Part shown: piece after piece, positions 10,502-18,541 of the stretch
How the letters are laid out: the number at the start of each line of letters is the position of its first letter
Position numbering within the stretch: the stretch's first letter is position 1
Assembly: GCA_946902985.2 (NCBI GenBank)
Contig: OX336392.1
Span: 22,294,716 to 22,358,715 of the forward strand
Direction of reading: 5' to 3'
From: Meconema thalassinum
Lineage: Eukaryota; Arthropoda; Insecta; Orthoptera; Tettigoniidae
Length of the DNA stretch: 64,000 bases
Position numbers and translations under genes: made by a program
Notes under the pieces: generated by a model
What the model was told of the DNA's origin: nothing
The model's input: the letters and a program-made list of their open reading frames with translations, nothing else
Databases searched by the model: none

Positions 10502-11200
10502 TTACACTATAATTTTAGCATCACGAAGCTCATTTTCTATATCCAAAAGTTCTTCCTCATATTTAGTATGACCAGCCTGTTTACAGGTATGCAAGTACTG
10601 AAGCCGCTGGATTAGCTTACTGGGATTGTTCCAGTAAACAAATTTAACAAATGATTTTTTTGGGTGTAAACCATTATCATCATCATCATCATCATTATCA
10701 TCATAATCATCATCATCATCATGGTTATCATCATCAATATAATTATCATCAATATAATCATCATCACTATTACTATCTAATCCTTTTTGTTCATCTTGAA
10801 ATGCAAAAACCTTTGGCATAGTTTGTGTTGTCTTTGATAGTGTTAGAGGTTTCTTAGACGTTAACGACTGTCCTAACATGTCTTTTCCAGGAGATAATAA
10901 ATGCTCTTTAACAAACAAAGCACTATCTTGAGCCACACTATTTTTTTCTTGGTCTTGCTTTTTTACCTTGGTTAGAGTATTTTGTCCATTTAAATGAGTA
11001 TTATTTTGAGATTTACAATGATGATCGATTGAAATAAGTATGTTGGAGCCTTTTGTCTTAATCATTCCTCGACACTTTTTAGATCGTTGTTTCGAACAGC
11101 ACCAAATAACAGTTCCAATTTTATTGGTTTGTTTCACAATATATGAATATCCTTTATAGTATGCGTAAGGCTTACCATACCTAGTCACTGATACTTCCAT
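10502..11200 (-). CDS. FLYWCH zinc-finger protein 2, left arm (intact)
   Basis: 232 residues from the ATG at 11200; a longer frame upstream would need a non-ATG start. Finger ligands are C35, C43, H60 and C62 with W33, on the same spacing as genes 1 and 3. An Asp/Asn-rich acidic tract coded by GAT/AAT repeats follows, then a C-terminal block of about 50 residues beginning SFVKFVYWNNPSKLIQRL that is shared with gene 3. No TATA box lies at -87 and no AATAAA closely follows the stop. The right-arm copy has a nonsense codon before the finger, so this is the only intact version. Likely a nuclear DNA-binding protein with an acidic middle region. Confidence 0.8.
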   Translation of the reverse strand: MEVSVTRYGKPYAYYKGYSYIVKQTNKIGTVIWCCSKQRSKKCRGMIKTKGSNILISIDHHCKSQNNTHLNGQNTLTKVKKQDQEKNSVAQDSALFVKEHLLSPGKDMLGQSLTSKKPLTLSKTTQTMPKVFAFQDEQKGLDSNSDDDYIDDNYIDDDNHDDDDDYDDNDDDDDDNGLHPKKSFVKFVYWNNPSKLIQRLQYLHTCKQAGHTKYEEELLDIENELRDAKIIV

Positions 11201-11370
11201 GTCAACTGTCAAGCATAGACTAAGCTCTAGTAAAGTCAACTTGGTAATAAGAATACTAGTTTAATGTGAGAGCAAATATGGATCCAAAGAGTTCAGGTAA
11301 AAGTGGAAGCAAATAAGCAAATATTAGAACCAAGAGTGGGGTTAAAAGTGGTCGCAAAGTGGTAGACCCA

Positions 11371-12051
11371 TTACACAATAATTTCAGCATGACGAAGCTC
11401 TTGTTCAATTTCTTTGATTTCCCAATCGTGACCGATATGCCCAGCTTGTCGTAAAGCATGCAATTGTCGAAGCCGTTGAATTAGCTTACTGGGTTTGTTC
11501 CAGTATACAAATTTAACAAATGGATTTTTAGGTGTAAACAAAGCACTACCATTATCATGATCATTATCATCATCATCATTATCATCATCATAATCACCAT
11601 TATCATCATGACCATCATCACTGTTACTATATAGTCCTTTTTGATCCTCTTGCAATACCATTTTATTTACAGTCTGAGTTGATTTTGATAGTGTTGAAGG
11701 TTCCTTGGACGTTGACAATTGTCCTAACATGACGTTTTGAGGACATGATAAGTCCTTTTGAACAAACACTGCACTATCTTTAGCCGCAATATCGTTTTCT
11801 TGAACTTGCTTTTTAGCATTTTGATAATTGTTTGTAAACAGTAAGCGTGGTTCGTTTCGAGCACTATATTGATGAACACTCACACTTAAAACCTTTCCAT
11901 TTTTACTTTTCAGATTGCCTAGACATTTTGTTGACCTCTCTTTTGAGCATCGCCAGAATATTATTCCATTCACATTCTGGCGATTATAGTTATAGGAGTA
12001 GCCTTGATAGAGTGCACGTAGCCTACCTTTGTTGGTTGTAATAAGTTCCAT
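11371..12051 (-). CDS. FLYWCH zinc-finger protein 3, left arm (finger damaged)
   Basis: 226 residues, single exon, ATG 87 bp after a TATA box. The frame is open throughout but the finger carries two damaging changes relative to the right-arm copy: residue 62, the fourth metal ligand Cys in all related copies, is Tyr, and residue 44, normally Arg after C43, is Leu. The acidic tract (about 145-167) and the C-terminal PFVKFVYWN block are intact. It differs from the right copy by 8 substitutions (7 replacement, 1 silent) plus one GAT codon. Metal binding is probably impaired, so function is doubtful. Confidence 0.75.
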   Translation of the reverse strand: MELITTNKGRLRALYQGYSYNYNRQNVNGIIFWRCSKERSTKCLGNLKSKNGKVLSVSVHQYSARNEPRLLFTNNYQNAKKQVQENDIAAKDSAVFVQKDLSCPQNVMLGQLSTSKEPSTLSKSTQTVNKMVLQEDQKGLYSNSDDGHDDNGDYDDDNDDDDNDHDNGSALFTPKNPFVKFVYWNKPSKLIQRLRQLHALRQAGHIGHDWEIKEIEQELRHAEIIV

Positions 12052-12130
12052 AGTAGTAACTGACCTGTCAGTACGATGTTCACACTACAAAGATTACAAT
12101 TGTTTTGCTGATGGAGTGACCTACCATAAG

Positions 12131-12138
12131 CTTATATA
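12131..12138 (-). promoter_or_regulatory. TATA box of FLYWCH gene 3, left
   Basis: TATATAAG on the minus strand, 87 bp upstream of the gene 3 ATG. A block of about 50 bp between TATA and ATG, containing 'tttgtagtgtgaacat' and 'cagttactact', is shared with the leader of gene 1. Confidence 0.6.
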
Positions 12139-12346
12139 TTGGCTTATGTGTTGGCTTTTTGTGTTGGCTTTTTGTGTTGGCTTTTCGTGTTGGCTTTTGT
12201 GTTGGCATTTCGTGTTGGCTTTTCGTGTTGGCTTTTTTGTATTGGCCTTTCATGTTGGCTTTTTGTATTGGCTTTTCGTGTTGGCTTTTTGTGTGGGCTT
12301 TTTGTGTTGGCTTTAGTATTGGCTTTTGTATTGGCTTATTTGACAA
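12139..12346. repeat. 13-bp minisatellite, left-arm allele
   Basis: About 16 units of 12-14 bp related to 'gccaacacaaaaa' (minus sense). The mirror array is about 160 bp longer. It translates openly in several frames on both strands, but only because the unit lacks stops. Confidence 0.9.
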
Positions 12347-12440
12347 GTTATTTGTGTCAATGTATTTAGTGGATTTTTTTGTTGGTGTTGGAAAGTAGTT
12401 GAATGAGAGGGAATATTTAAAGACTTAACCTCAGCTCACT

Positions 12441-12485
12441 AACCTAACCTAACCTAACCTAACTTTACCTAACCTAACCTAACCT
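12441..12485. repeat. Telomere-like (CCTAA)n array, left arm outer block
   Basis: Runs of CCTAA (TTAGG on the minus strand), interrupted once by 'ctttacct'. Mirror at 13511-13557. TTAGG is the ancestral insect telomere repeat. Confidence 0.85.
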
Positions 12486-12600
12486 TTCAACTCTCAGATA
12501 TTAATTAAATTCTGTGCATAGTCGAGTTGGAACCCAAGACCTCAGGAGTAAAAAAACAATTATTTTTGACGGCTTATTTTGGTAACTTATTTTAATGGCT

Positions 12601-12630
12601 AACCTAACTTTACCTAACCTAACCTAACCT
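12601..12630. repeat. Telomere-like (CCTAA)n array, left arm inner block
   Basis: Shorter CCTAA run with the same 'ctttacct' interruption; mirror at 13371-13398. Confidence 0.8.
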
Positions 12631-12983
12631 CAGCTCACTTTGGATATTACTAGTAAGTGTTCATATCCTCTGCTAGGTAGCATGCTAGTAGTACAGGTAG
12701 TGCTCATATTTACCGCTAGGTAGCGGAAACATACTTTGCATGTTGCATGTGACACTTGTGAAGTTTAACCACATGCAAGACGTGCTTGTATAAGTTCTCT
12801 ATTTAAATTCAATATACAATTAACCACTAAATGTTCAGAACTAACATGTATAGCCATGTTTAGGGTATATAGGAGACCCTTAGCAAGAAAGGCTGTCTAA
12901 CCCACGAGTGTACAGCCTTGTCATACGCAGTAAGCACCTGTTGGCAGAAAACAACAACAACAACAATTTGAGAAAGCCAACAA

Positions 12984-13017
12984 CATATCCATTAAGGTAT
13001 TTAAAGGAAACAGTTTT
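12984..13017. other. Spacer at the palindrome centre
   Basis: 34 bp of non-palindromic sequence between 'gccaacaa' (12976-12983) and 'ttgttggc' (13018-13025). The axis is at 13000.5. Confidence 0.9.
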
Positions 13018-13370
13018 TTGTTGGCTTTCTCAAATTGTTGTTGTTGTTGTTTTCTGCCAACAGGTGCTTACTGCGTATGACAAGGCTGTACAATCGTGGG
13101 TTAGACAGCCTTTCTTGCTAAGGGTCTCCTATATACCCTAAACATGGCTATACATGTTAGTTCTGAACATTTAGTGGTTAATTGTATATTGAGTTTAAAT
13201 AGAGAACTTATACAAGCACGTCTTGCATGTGGTTAAACTTCACAAGTGTCACATGCAACATGCAAAGTATGTTTCCGCTACCTAGCGGTAAATATGAGCA
13301 CTACCTGTACTACTAGCATGCTACCTAGCAGAGGATATGAACACTTACTAGTAATATCCAAAGTGAGCTG

Positions 13371-13398
13371 AGGTTAGGTTAGGTAAAGTTAGGTTAGC
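13371..13398. repeat. Telomere-like (TTAGG)n array, right arm inner block
   Basis: Mirror of 12601-12630, read as GGTTA units. Confidence 0.8.
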
Positions 13399-13510
13399 CA
13401 TTAAAATAAGTTACCAAAATAAGCCGTCAAAATAATTGTTTTTTTTACCCCTGAGGTCTTGGGTTCCAACTCGACTATGCACAGAATTTAATTAATATCT
13501 GAGAGTTGAA

Positions 13511-13557
13511 AGGTTAGGTTAGGTTAGGTAAAGTTAGGTTAGGTTAGGTTAGGTTAG
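13511..13557. repeat. Telomere-like (TTAGG)n array, right arm outer block
   Basis: Mirror of 12441-12485, with the same internal 'aggtaaag' interruption. Confidence 0.85.
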
Positions 13558-13654
13558 TGAGCTGAGGTTAAGTCTTTAAATATTCCCTCTCATTCAACTA
13601 CTTTCCAACACCAACAAAAAAATCCACTAAATATATTGACACAAATAACTTGTC

Positions 13655-14024
13655 AAATAAGCCAATACAAAAGCCAATACTAAAGCCAACACAAAAAGCC
13701 CACACAAAAAGCCAACACGAAAAGCCAATACAAAAAGCCAACATGAAAGGCCAATACAAAAAAGCCAACACGAAAAGCCAACACGAAATGCCAACACGAA
13801 AAGCCAACACAAAAAGCCAACACGAAAAGCCAACACAAAAGCCAACACGAAATGCCAACATGAAAAGCCAACACAAAAAGCCAACACGAAAAGCCAACAC
13901 AAAAGCCAACACGAAATGCCAACATGAAAAGCCAACACAAAAAGCCAACACGAAAAGCCAACACAAAAGCCAACACGAAAAGCCAACACAAAAAGCCAAC
14001 ACAAAAAGCCAACACATAAGCCAA
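13655..14024. repeat. 13-bp minisatellite, expanded right-arm allele
   Basis: Roughly 29 units of 'gccaacac(a/g)aaaa' with higher-order blocks marked by 'gccaacatgaaaa'. About 160 bp longer than the left array. Confidence 0.9.
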
Positions 14025-14032
14025 TATATAAG
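14025..14032 (+). promoter_or_regulatory. TATA box of FLYWCH gene 3, right
   Basis: TATATAAG, 87 bp before the ATG at 14112. A TCAG (initiator-like) occurs at 14052-14055. Confidence 0.6.
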
Positions 14033-14111
14033 CTTATGGTAGGTCACTCCATCAGCAAAACAATTGTAATCTTTGTAGTGTGAACATCGTACTGACAGGT
14101 CAGTTACTACT

Positions 14112-14795
14112 ATGGAACTTATTACAACCAACAAAAGTAGGCTACGTGCACTCTATCAAGGCTACTCCTATAACTATAATCGCCAGAATGTGAATGGAAT
14201 AATATTCTGGCGATGCTCAAAAGAGAGGTCAACAAAATGTCGAGGCAATCTGAAAAGTAAAAATGGAAAGGTTTTAAGTGTGAGTGTTCATCAATGTAGT
14301 GCTCGAAACGAACCACGCTTACTGTTTACAAACAATTATCAAAATGCTAAAAAGCATGTTCAAGAAAACGATATTGCGGCTAAAGATAGTGCAGTGTTTG
14401 TTCAAAAGGACTTGTCATGTCCTCAAAACGTCATGTTAGGACAATTGTCAACGTCCAAGGAACCTTCAACACTATCAAAATCAACTCAGACTATAAATAA
14501 AATGGTATTGCAAGAGGATCAAAAAGGACTATATAATAACAGTGATGATGGTCATGATGATAATGGTGATTATGATGATGATAATGATGATGATGATGAT
14601 AATGATCATGATAATGGTAGTGCTTTGTTTACACCTAAAAATCCATTTGTTAAATTTGTATACTGGAACAAACCCAGTAAGCTAATTCAACGGCTTCGAC
14701 AATTGCATGCTTTACGACAAGCTGGGCATATCGGTCACGATTGGGAAATCAAAGAAATTGAACAAGAGCTTCGTCATGCTGAAATTATTGTGTAA
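14112..14795 (+). CDS. FLYWCH zinc-finger protein 3, right arm (intact)
   Basis: 227 residues, one exon. FLYWCH finger at about 15-62: Y15, Y18, Y20, F32, W33 and ligands C35, C43, H60 and C62. 63-144 is low in recognisable features. Residues 145-168 form an Asp-rich tract from GAT repeats with one more codon than the left copy. Residues 178-227 form the block PFVKFVYWNKPSKLIQRL...AGH...ELRHAEIIV shared with gene 2. From memory and unchecked, similar C-terminal blocks occur in uncharacterised arthropod proteins, some linked with large DNA transposons. First gene from the palindrome centre, with its own TATA box. Likely a nuclear DNA-binding protein; the partner and target are unknown. Confidence 0.82.
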   Translation: MELITTNKSRLRALYQGYSYNYNRQNVNGIIFWRCSKERSTKCRGNLKSKNGKVLSVSVHQCSARNEPRLLFTNNYQNAKKHVQENDIAAKDSAVFVQKDLSCPQNVMLGQLSTSKEPSTLSKSTQTINKMVLQEDQKGLYNNSDDGHDDNGDYDDDNDDDDDNDHDNGSALFTPKNPFVKFVYWNKPSKLIQRLRQLHALRQAGHIGHDWEIKEIEQELRHAEIIV

Positions 14796-14965
14796 TGGGT
14801 CTACCACTTTGCGACCACTTTTAACCCCACTCTTGGTTCTAATATTTGCTTATTTGCTTCCACTTTTACCTGAACTCTTTGGATCCATATTTGCTCTCAC
14901 ATTAAACTAGTATTCTTATTACCAAGTTGACTTTACTAGAGCTTAGTCTATGCTTGACAGTTGAC

Positions 14966-15667
14966 ATGGAAGTATCAGTGACTAGGTATGGTAAGCCTTA
15001 CGCATACTATAAAGGATATTCATATATTGTGAAACGAACCAATAAAAATTGAACTGTTATTTGGTGCTGTTCGAAACAACGATCTAAAAAGTGTCGAGGA
15101 ATGATTAAGACAAAAGGCTCCAACATACTTATTTCAATCGATCATCATTGTAAATCTCAAAATAATACTCATTTAAATGGACAAAATACTCTAACCAAGG
15201 TAAAAAAGCAAGACCAAGAAAAAAATAGTGTGGCTCAAGATAGTGCTTTGTTTGTTAAAGAGCATTTATTATCTCCTGAAAAAGACATGTTAGGACAGTC
15301 GTTAACGTCTAAGAAACCTCTAACACTATCAAAGACAACACAAACTATGCCAAAGGTTTTTGCATTTCAAGATGAACAAAAAGGATTAGATAGTAATAGT
15401 GATGATGATTATATTGATGATAATTATATTGATGATGATAACCATGATGATGATGATGATGATTATGATGATAATGATGATGATGATGATGATAATGGTT
15501 TACACCCAAAAAAATCATTTGTTAAATTTGTTTACTGGAACAATCCCAGTAAGCTAATCCAGCGGCTTCAGTACTTGCATACCTGTAAACAGGCTGGTCA
15601 TACTAAATATGAGGAAGAACTTTTGGATATAGAAAATGAGCTTCGTGATGCTAAAATTATAGTGTAA
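14966..15667 (+). pseudogene. FLYWCH zinc-finger gene 2, right arm (nonsense codon)
   Basis: Aligned with the intact left copy, codon 29 (Gly) is TGA at 15050-15052, ahead of the first zinc ligand C35. The local change is two base differences with no net length change, and the frame downstream is open to the normal stop. Re-initiation at Met 15101 would give 188 residues with the acidic tract and C-terminal block but only the H60/C62 half of the finger. One extra GAT codon is present compared with the left arm. Confidence 0.85.
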
Positions 15668-15715
15668 TGAATCCATGTAACCGCTTAAACTATTTCTTAA
15701 CAATACATGTAATAT

Positions 15716-15972
15716 TTTCTACCACTTTGCTACCACTTTTCTAGTTTGCTACCACTTTTCTACCACTTTGCTACCACTTTGCTACCACTTTTCTACTACT
15801 TTTCTGCCAGTTTTCTACCACTTTTCTACCACTTTGGTACCACTTTTCTACTACTTTTCTGCCACTTTTCTACCACTTTTCTACCACTTTGCTACCACTT
15901 TGCTACCACTTTTCTACCACTATGTTACCAATTGTCTACCACTTTGCTACCACGTTTCTACCACTTTTCTAT
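15716..15972. repeat. 11-bp minisatellite, expanded right-arm allele
   Basis: About 23 units of 'ctaccactttg' / 'ctaccactttt', between gene 2 and the promoter of gene 1. A long open frame reading LPLFYHF-like repeats is an artefact of the array. Confidence 0.9.
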
Positions 15973-15995
15973 CACTTTAAACTGTACATATTAAA

Positions 15996-16003
15996 TATAA
16001 AAG
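15996..16003 (+). promoter_or_regulatory. TATA box of FLYWCH gene 1, right
   Basis: TATAAAAG, 87 bp before the ATG at 16083, matching the spacing in gene 3. Confidence 0.6.
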
Positions 16004-16082
16004 CCAACGCTAAATAATTCTATTACCAGAACCGAGATAACCTTTGTAGCGTGCAAATCATACTAACAGGTTAGTTACTACT

Positions 16083-16535
16083 ATGGAACTTACTCCAACT
16101 AACCGAGGTAAACAACGTGTACTCTATAAAGGCTACTCTTATAACTATAGACGACAAAATGTAAAAGGAATAATATTCTGGCAATGCTCGAAACAGAGGT
16201 CAACAACATGTCGAGGCAATATGAAAAGTAGAAATAGTGTGGTTTTAAGTGTGAGTGATCATCAATGTAGTGCTCCAGACAAAACACTAATGGTATTGAC
16301 AAAAAATCATCAGAATGCTAAAAAGTTAGTACAAGAGAAAGATGTTGCTACTCAATATAGTGCATTGTTTGTTGAGCAACGTTTAACCCCTGTTGTAAAA
16401 GTTATGTTGTATCCATCTTCCACGCATCAAGAGTCATCAACATCACAGACTATGCAAAAAGTAGTGTTGTTGTTTGAAGGGGCTGAACTACAAAGTCATC
16501 TGCCCTTGATATGCAAGTGGATCGAAAAGAACTAG
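16083..16535 (+). CDS. FLYWCH zinc-finger protein 1, right arm
   Basis: 150 residues with the full ligand set C35, C43, H60 and C62. Only two nucleotide differences from the left copy over 453 bp, both replacement. The leader from about 16033 to the ATG parallels that of gene 3 ('tttgtagcgtgcaaat', 'ttagttactact'), showing that promoter, leader and coding sequence were duplicated together. It ends in HLPLICKWIEKN without the C-terminal block of genes 2 and 3. Confidence 0.8.
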   Translation: MELTPTNRGKQRVLYKGYSYNYRRQNVKGIIFWQCSKQRSTTCRGNMKSRNSVVLSVSDHQCSAPDKTLMVLTKNHQNAKKLVQEKDVATQYSALFVEQRLTPVVKVMLYPSSTHQESSTSQTMQKVVLLFEGAELQSHLPLICKWIEKN

Positions 16536-16596
16536 ATAGTAATAGACAAAAGAGAGTTGTAGTTTGTATATAACTATTGTACAAGTACTTACATTA

Positions 16597-16606
16597 AATA
16601 AATAAA
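16597..16606 (+). terminator. Poly(A) signals for FLYWCH gene 1, right
   Basis: Two overlapping AATAAA hexamers about 60 bases beyond the stop. Confidence 0.6.
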
Positions 16607-16798
16607 AATAGTGTATGGGTATTGTCTGTTTTTCTTAATTGCTATCCCTATGTCCCACTATTAATGCAATTGTTAACCATCAACATTCTCTGACTATGTT
16701 CGCAAAGAGAGTGACCTTAAACAATACACTCTATTTATGGTTTGTGTACCGAGTACACAATAATACAGTGTGGTCAAACCATGTTGAGGCAATAGTTA

Positions 16799-16884
16799 TA
16801 TCAGGTAAGGGATTCGAACCCTTGCTTTCTTGTACAGAAAATTTGAACTTAAGTCAAACACCATAACCACTCGGTCAACCTGAC
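16799..16884 (-). tRNA. tRNA-Leu(UAA), right-arm copy
   Basis: Identical in all 86 positions to the left-arm gene, on the opposite strand. Same anticodon, A box and B box. Identity here, while neighbouring DNA differs by scattered changes, is compatible with constraint but the sequence is too short to prove it. Confidence 0.9.
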
Positions 16885-17165
16885 TGTTACTAATTTAATT
16901 ATTTTTGTGGACTTGAGTGTTTATAAAACTTTTTCCAGTATACATTGACTAAACCCCTTGTTTGTTTTGAAATATAGATTTTGTTTTGTTTGACCATAAC
17001 ATTGCAGTTATGAGTCTTGTGAACTGGGTGTTTAATATAGGGTTAAAGGCATTTTAAAATAATTTTAGAAAAGCTCTTAGGTATCGTGTCATGGGTTTTA
17101 GTAATGCATTACTGTTCGTTGACTAACATTTACCGTTACACAACATTATTTTGGTGAGCTCTACA

Positions 17166-17298
17166 TGTTGTTGTTTGAGTCGTCAGTCTTTTGACTGGTT
17201 TGATGCAGATCTCTATGCCTCCCTGCCCCGAGCGAAACGTCTCATTTCTATATAGCTACCACACACTACATTCAAGGCTATCTGTTTAACATATTATA
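17166..17298 (-). mobile_element. LINE 3'-end fragment inside right arm
   Basis: Mirror of 9088-9220. Confidence 0.75.
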
Positions 17299-17441
17299 AC
17301 CTTGGATCTCCCCTACAAGCTCTTGGGTTCAATTCCTAGATTTAACACAAACTTTTAAAAGTGGTATGATAACTAAAACTAGTCTACTCAGTCTCGGGTG
17401 GTCCAAATAAGTAGAGAGGGTTTGATTCACACCTCAACCAT
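17299..17441 (+). mobile_element. SINE family B relic inside right arm
   Basis: Mirror of 8945-9087; B-box-like blocks 'gggttcaattcctag' and 'gggtttgattcac' in plus orientation. Confidence 0.6.
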
Positions 17442-17550
17442 AGAGCACTATGTTCTTTTCTTTTTTTAAATAATGATAGCCATTTGTTCAATTTCACATT
17501 TCACACATTGCAATTTGTCAATTTTCCATTTGCATTTTTTTAAATGACAG

Positions 17551-17966
17551 TTTGATGTTTTTCAATTTCATGATATGGAAACATGGATTTTTCCATTTTC
17601 ATATTTACACATTTGTCAATTTCCCATTTGCATATATTTTCTTAAATGTCCGTTTAAGGTTTTTAAAATTTTGTCTATATGGAAACATGGATTTTCCATT
17701 TTGCTGTTTACAAATTTTTTATATATTTATTTTGTGTATGTTGAAAAAAATCGATATTTCCAAAACAAGATTTTCTATTTTTCATTTTATGATTTTGTAA
17801 ATAATATTAATGTGAGTGCTTGACCATGGATTTTCCATTTTGTTGTTTACAAATTTTTTATATATTTATTTTGTGTATGTTGAAAAACGATATTTCCAAA
17901 ACAAGATTTTTTATTTTTCATTTTATGATTTTGTAAATGATCTTAATGTGAGTGCTTGGCCATGGC
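17551..17966. repeat. AT-rich tandem repeat, right arm
   Basis: Mirror of 8420-8835, with two main units of about 139 bp. Confidence 0.8.
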
Positions 17967-18511
17967 AATAATACAGTCTATCTATGTTTTAGCGGAACCA
18001 TAGAGTCTTATTACTACTGCAAGTAAGAATGTTTTACAAAATAATGGCTATCTACCACTGCATTTGAAAAACAAAACTATTGAAAAAAACAAAAATACTA
18101 TTTACCATTCATTCATATATAAGTGTTAATTCTCCCTCTCCCCACCCTACCTCATCGTATTTTCTCTGGTCAAACAATCAATGCTACCCATACATACACA
18201 AGCTTTCTATATCTCTCTCTATATATATGTTTTCTCTGCTCCACAAGATAAAAATTATGGTTGCTGGATTGTATCCTGCACTGTTTATGCGACATACCAT
18301 TGCCAGTTCATAAAACCGTTAGGTAGTTCTCTACACATAGCGATTTTACCACTGCTCTACCTACGCCTTTTGCTTGTTTGGCTTTCTTACAGGCTAGTAT
18401 GCGATAGGCAGCATTAACTGTATATCAAACCCAGTCCTCCTTTGTATTTGCAATTAAAGTAATAATTTGAAAAGAGACAAGTGTAATCAGTTTTAAACAT
18501 TATCTCTGCTT

Positions 18512-18541
18512 TTTTGTTTGTTTGTTTGTTTGTTTGTTTGT
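18512..18541. repeat. (GTTT)n microsatellite, right arm
   Basis: Mirror of the (AAAC)n tract at 7837-7876, with fewer units. Confidence 0.85.

Larger units (their letters stand above)
5199..12983 (+). repeat. Left arm of the giant palindrome
   Basis: 7785 bp. Outer part (5199-9500) is non-coding, with tandem blocks, tRNA-like relics and host repeat relics; inner part holds the tRNA and three genes on the minus strand. Hand comparison with the right arm gave 8 substitutions over about 680 bp in gene 3 and 2 over 453 bp in gene 1. Confidence 0.93.

Noticed and set aside
10502..11239. Longer FLYWCH gene 2 product starting 13 codons upstream
   Set aside because: It would need a TTG start; the ATG at 11200 aligns with the starts of genes 1 and 3 and puts the zinc ligands at the same residue numbers.
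13655..14024. CRISPR-like array
   Set aside because: Units are contiguous 12-14 bp minisatellite repeats with no unique spacers, in a eukaryotic context.
12029..14134. Long open frames over the 13-bp minisatellite (CWLFVLAF-type and KPTQKANTKSQ-type repeats)
   Set aside because: Several frames on both strands are open because the unit lacks stop codons; there is no non-repetitive coding sequence.
15746..15994. LPLFYHF-repeat frames
   Set aside because: By-product of the 11-bp minisatellite.
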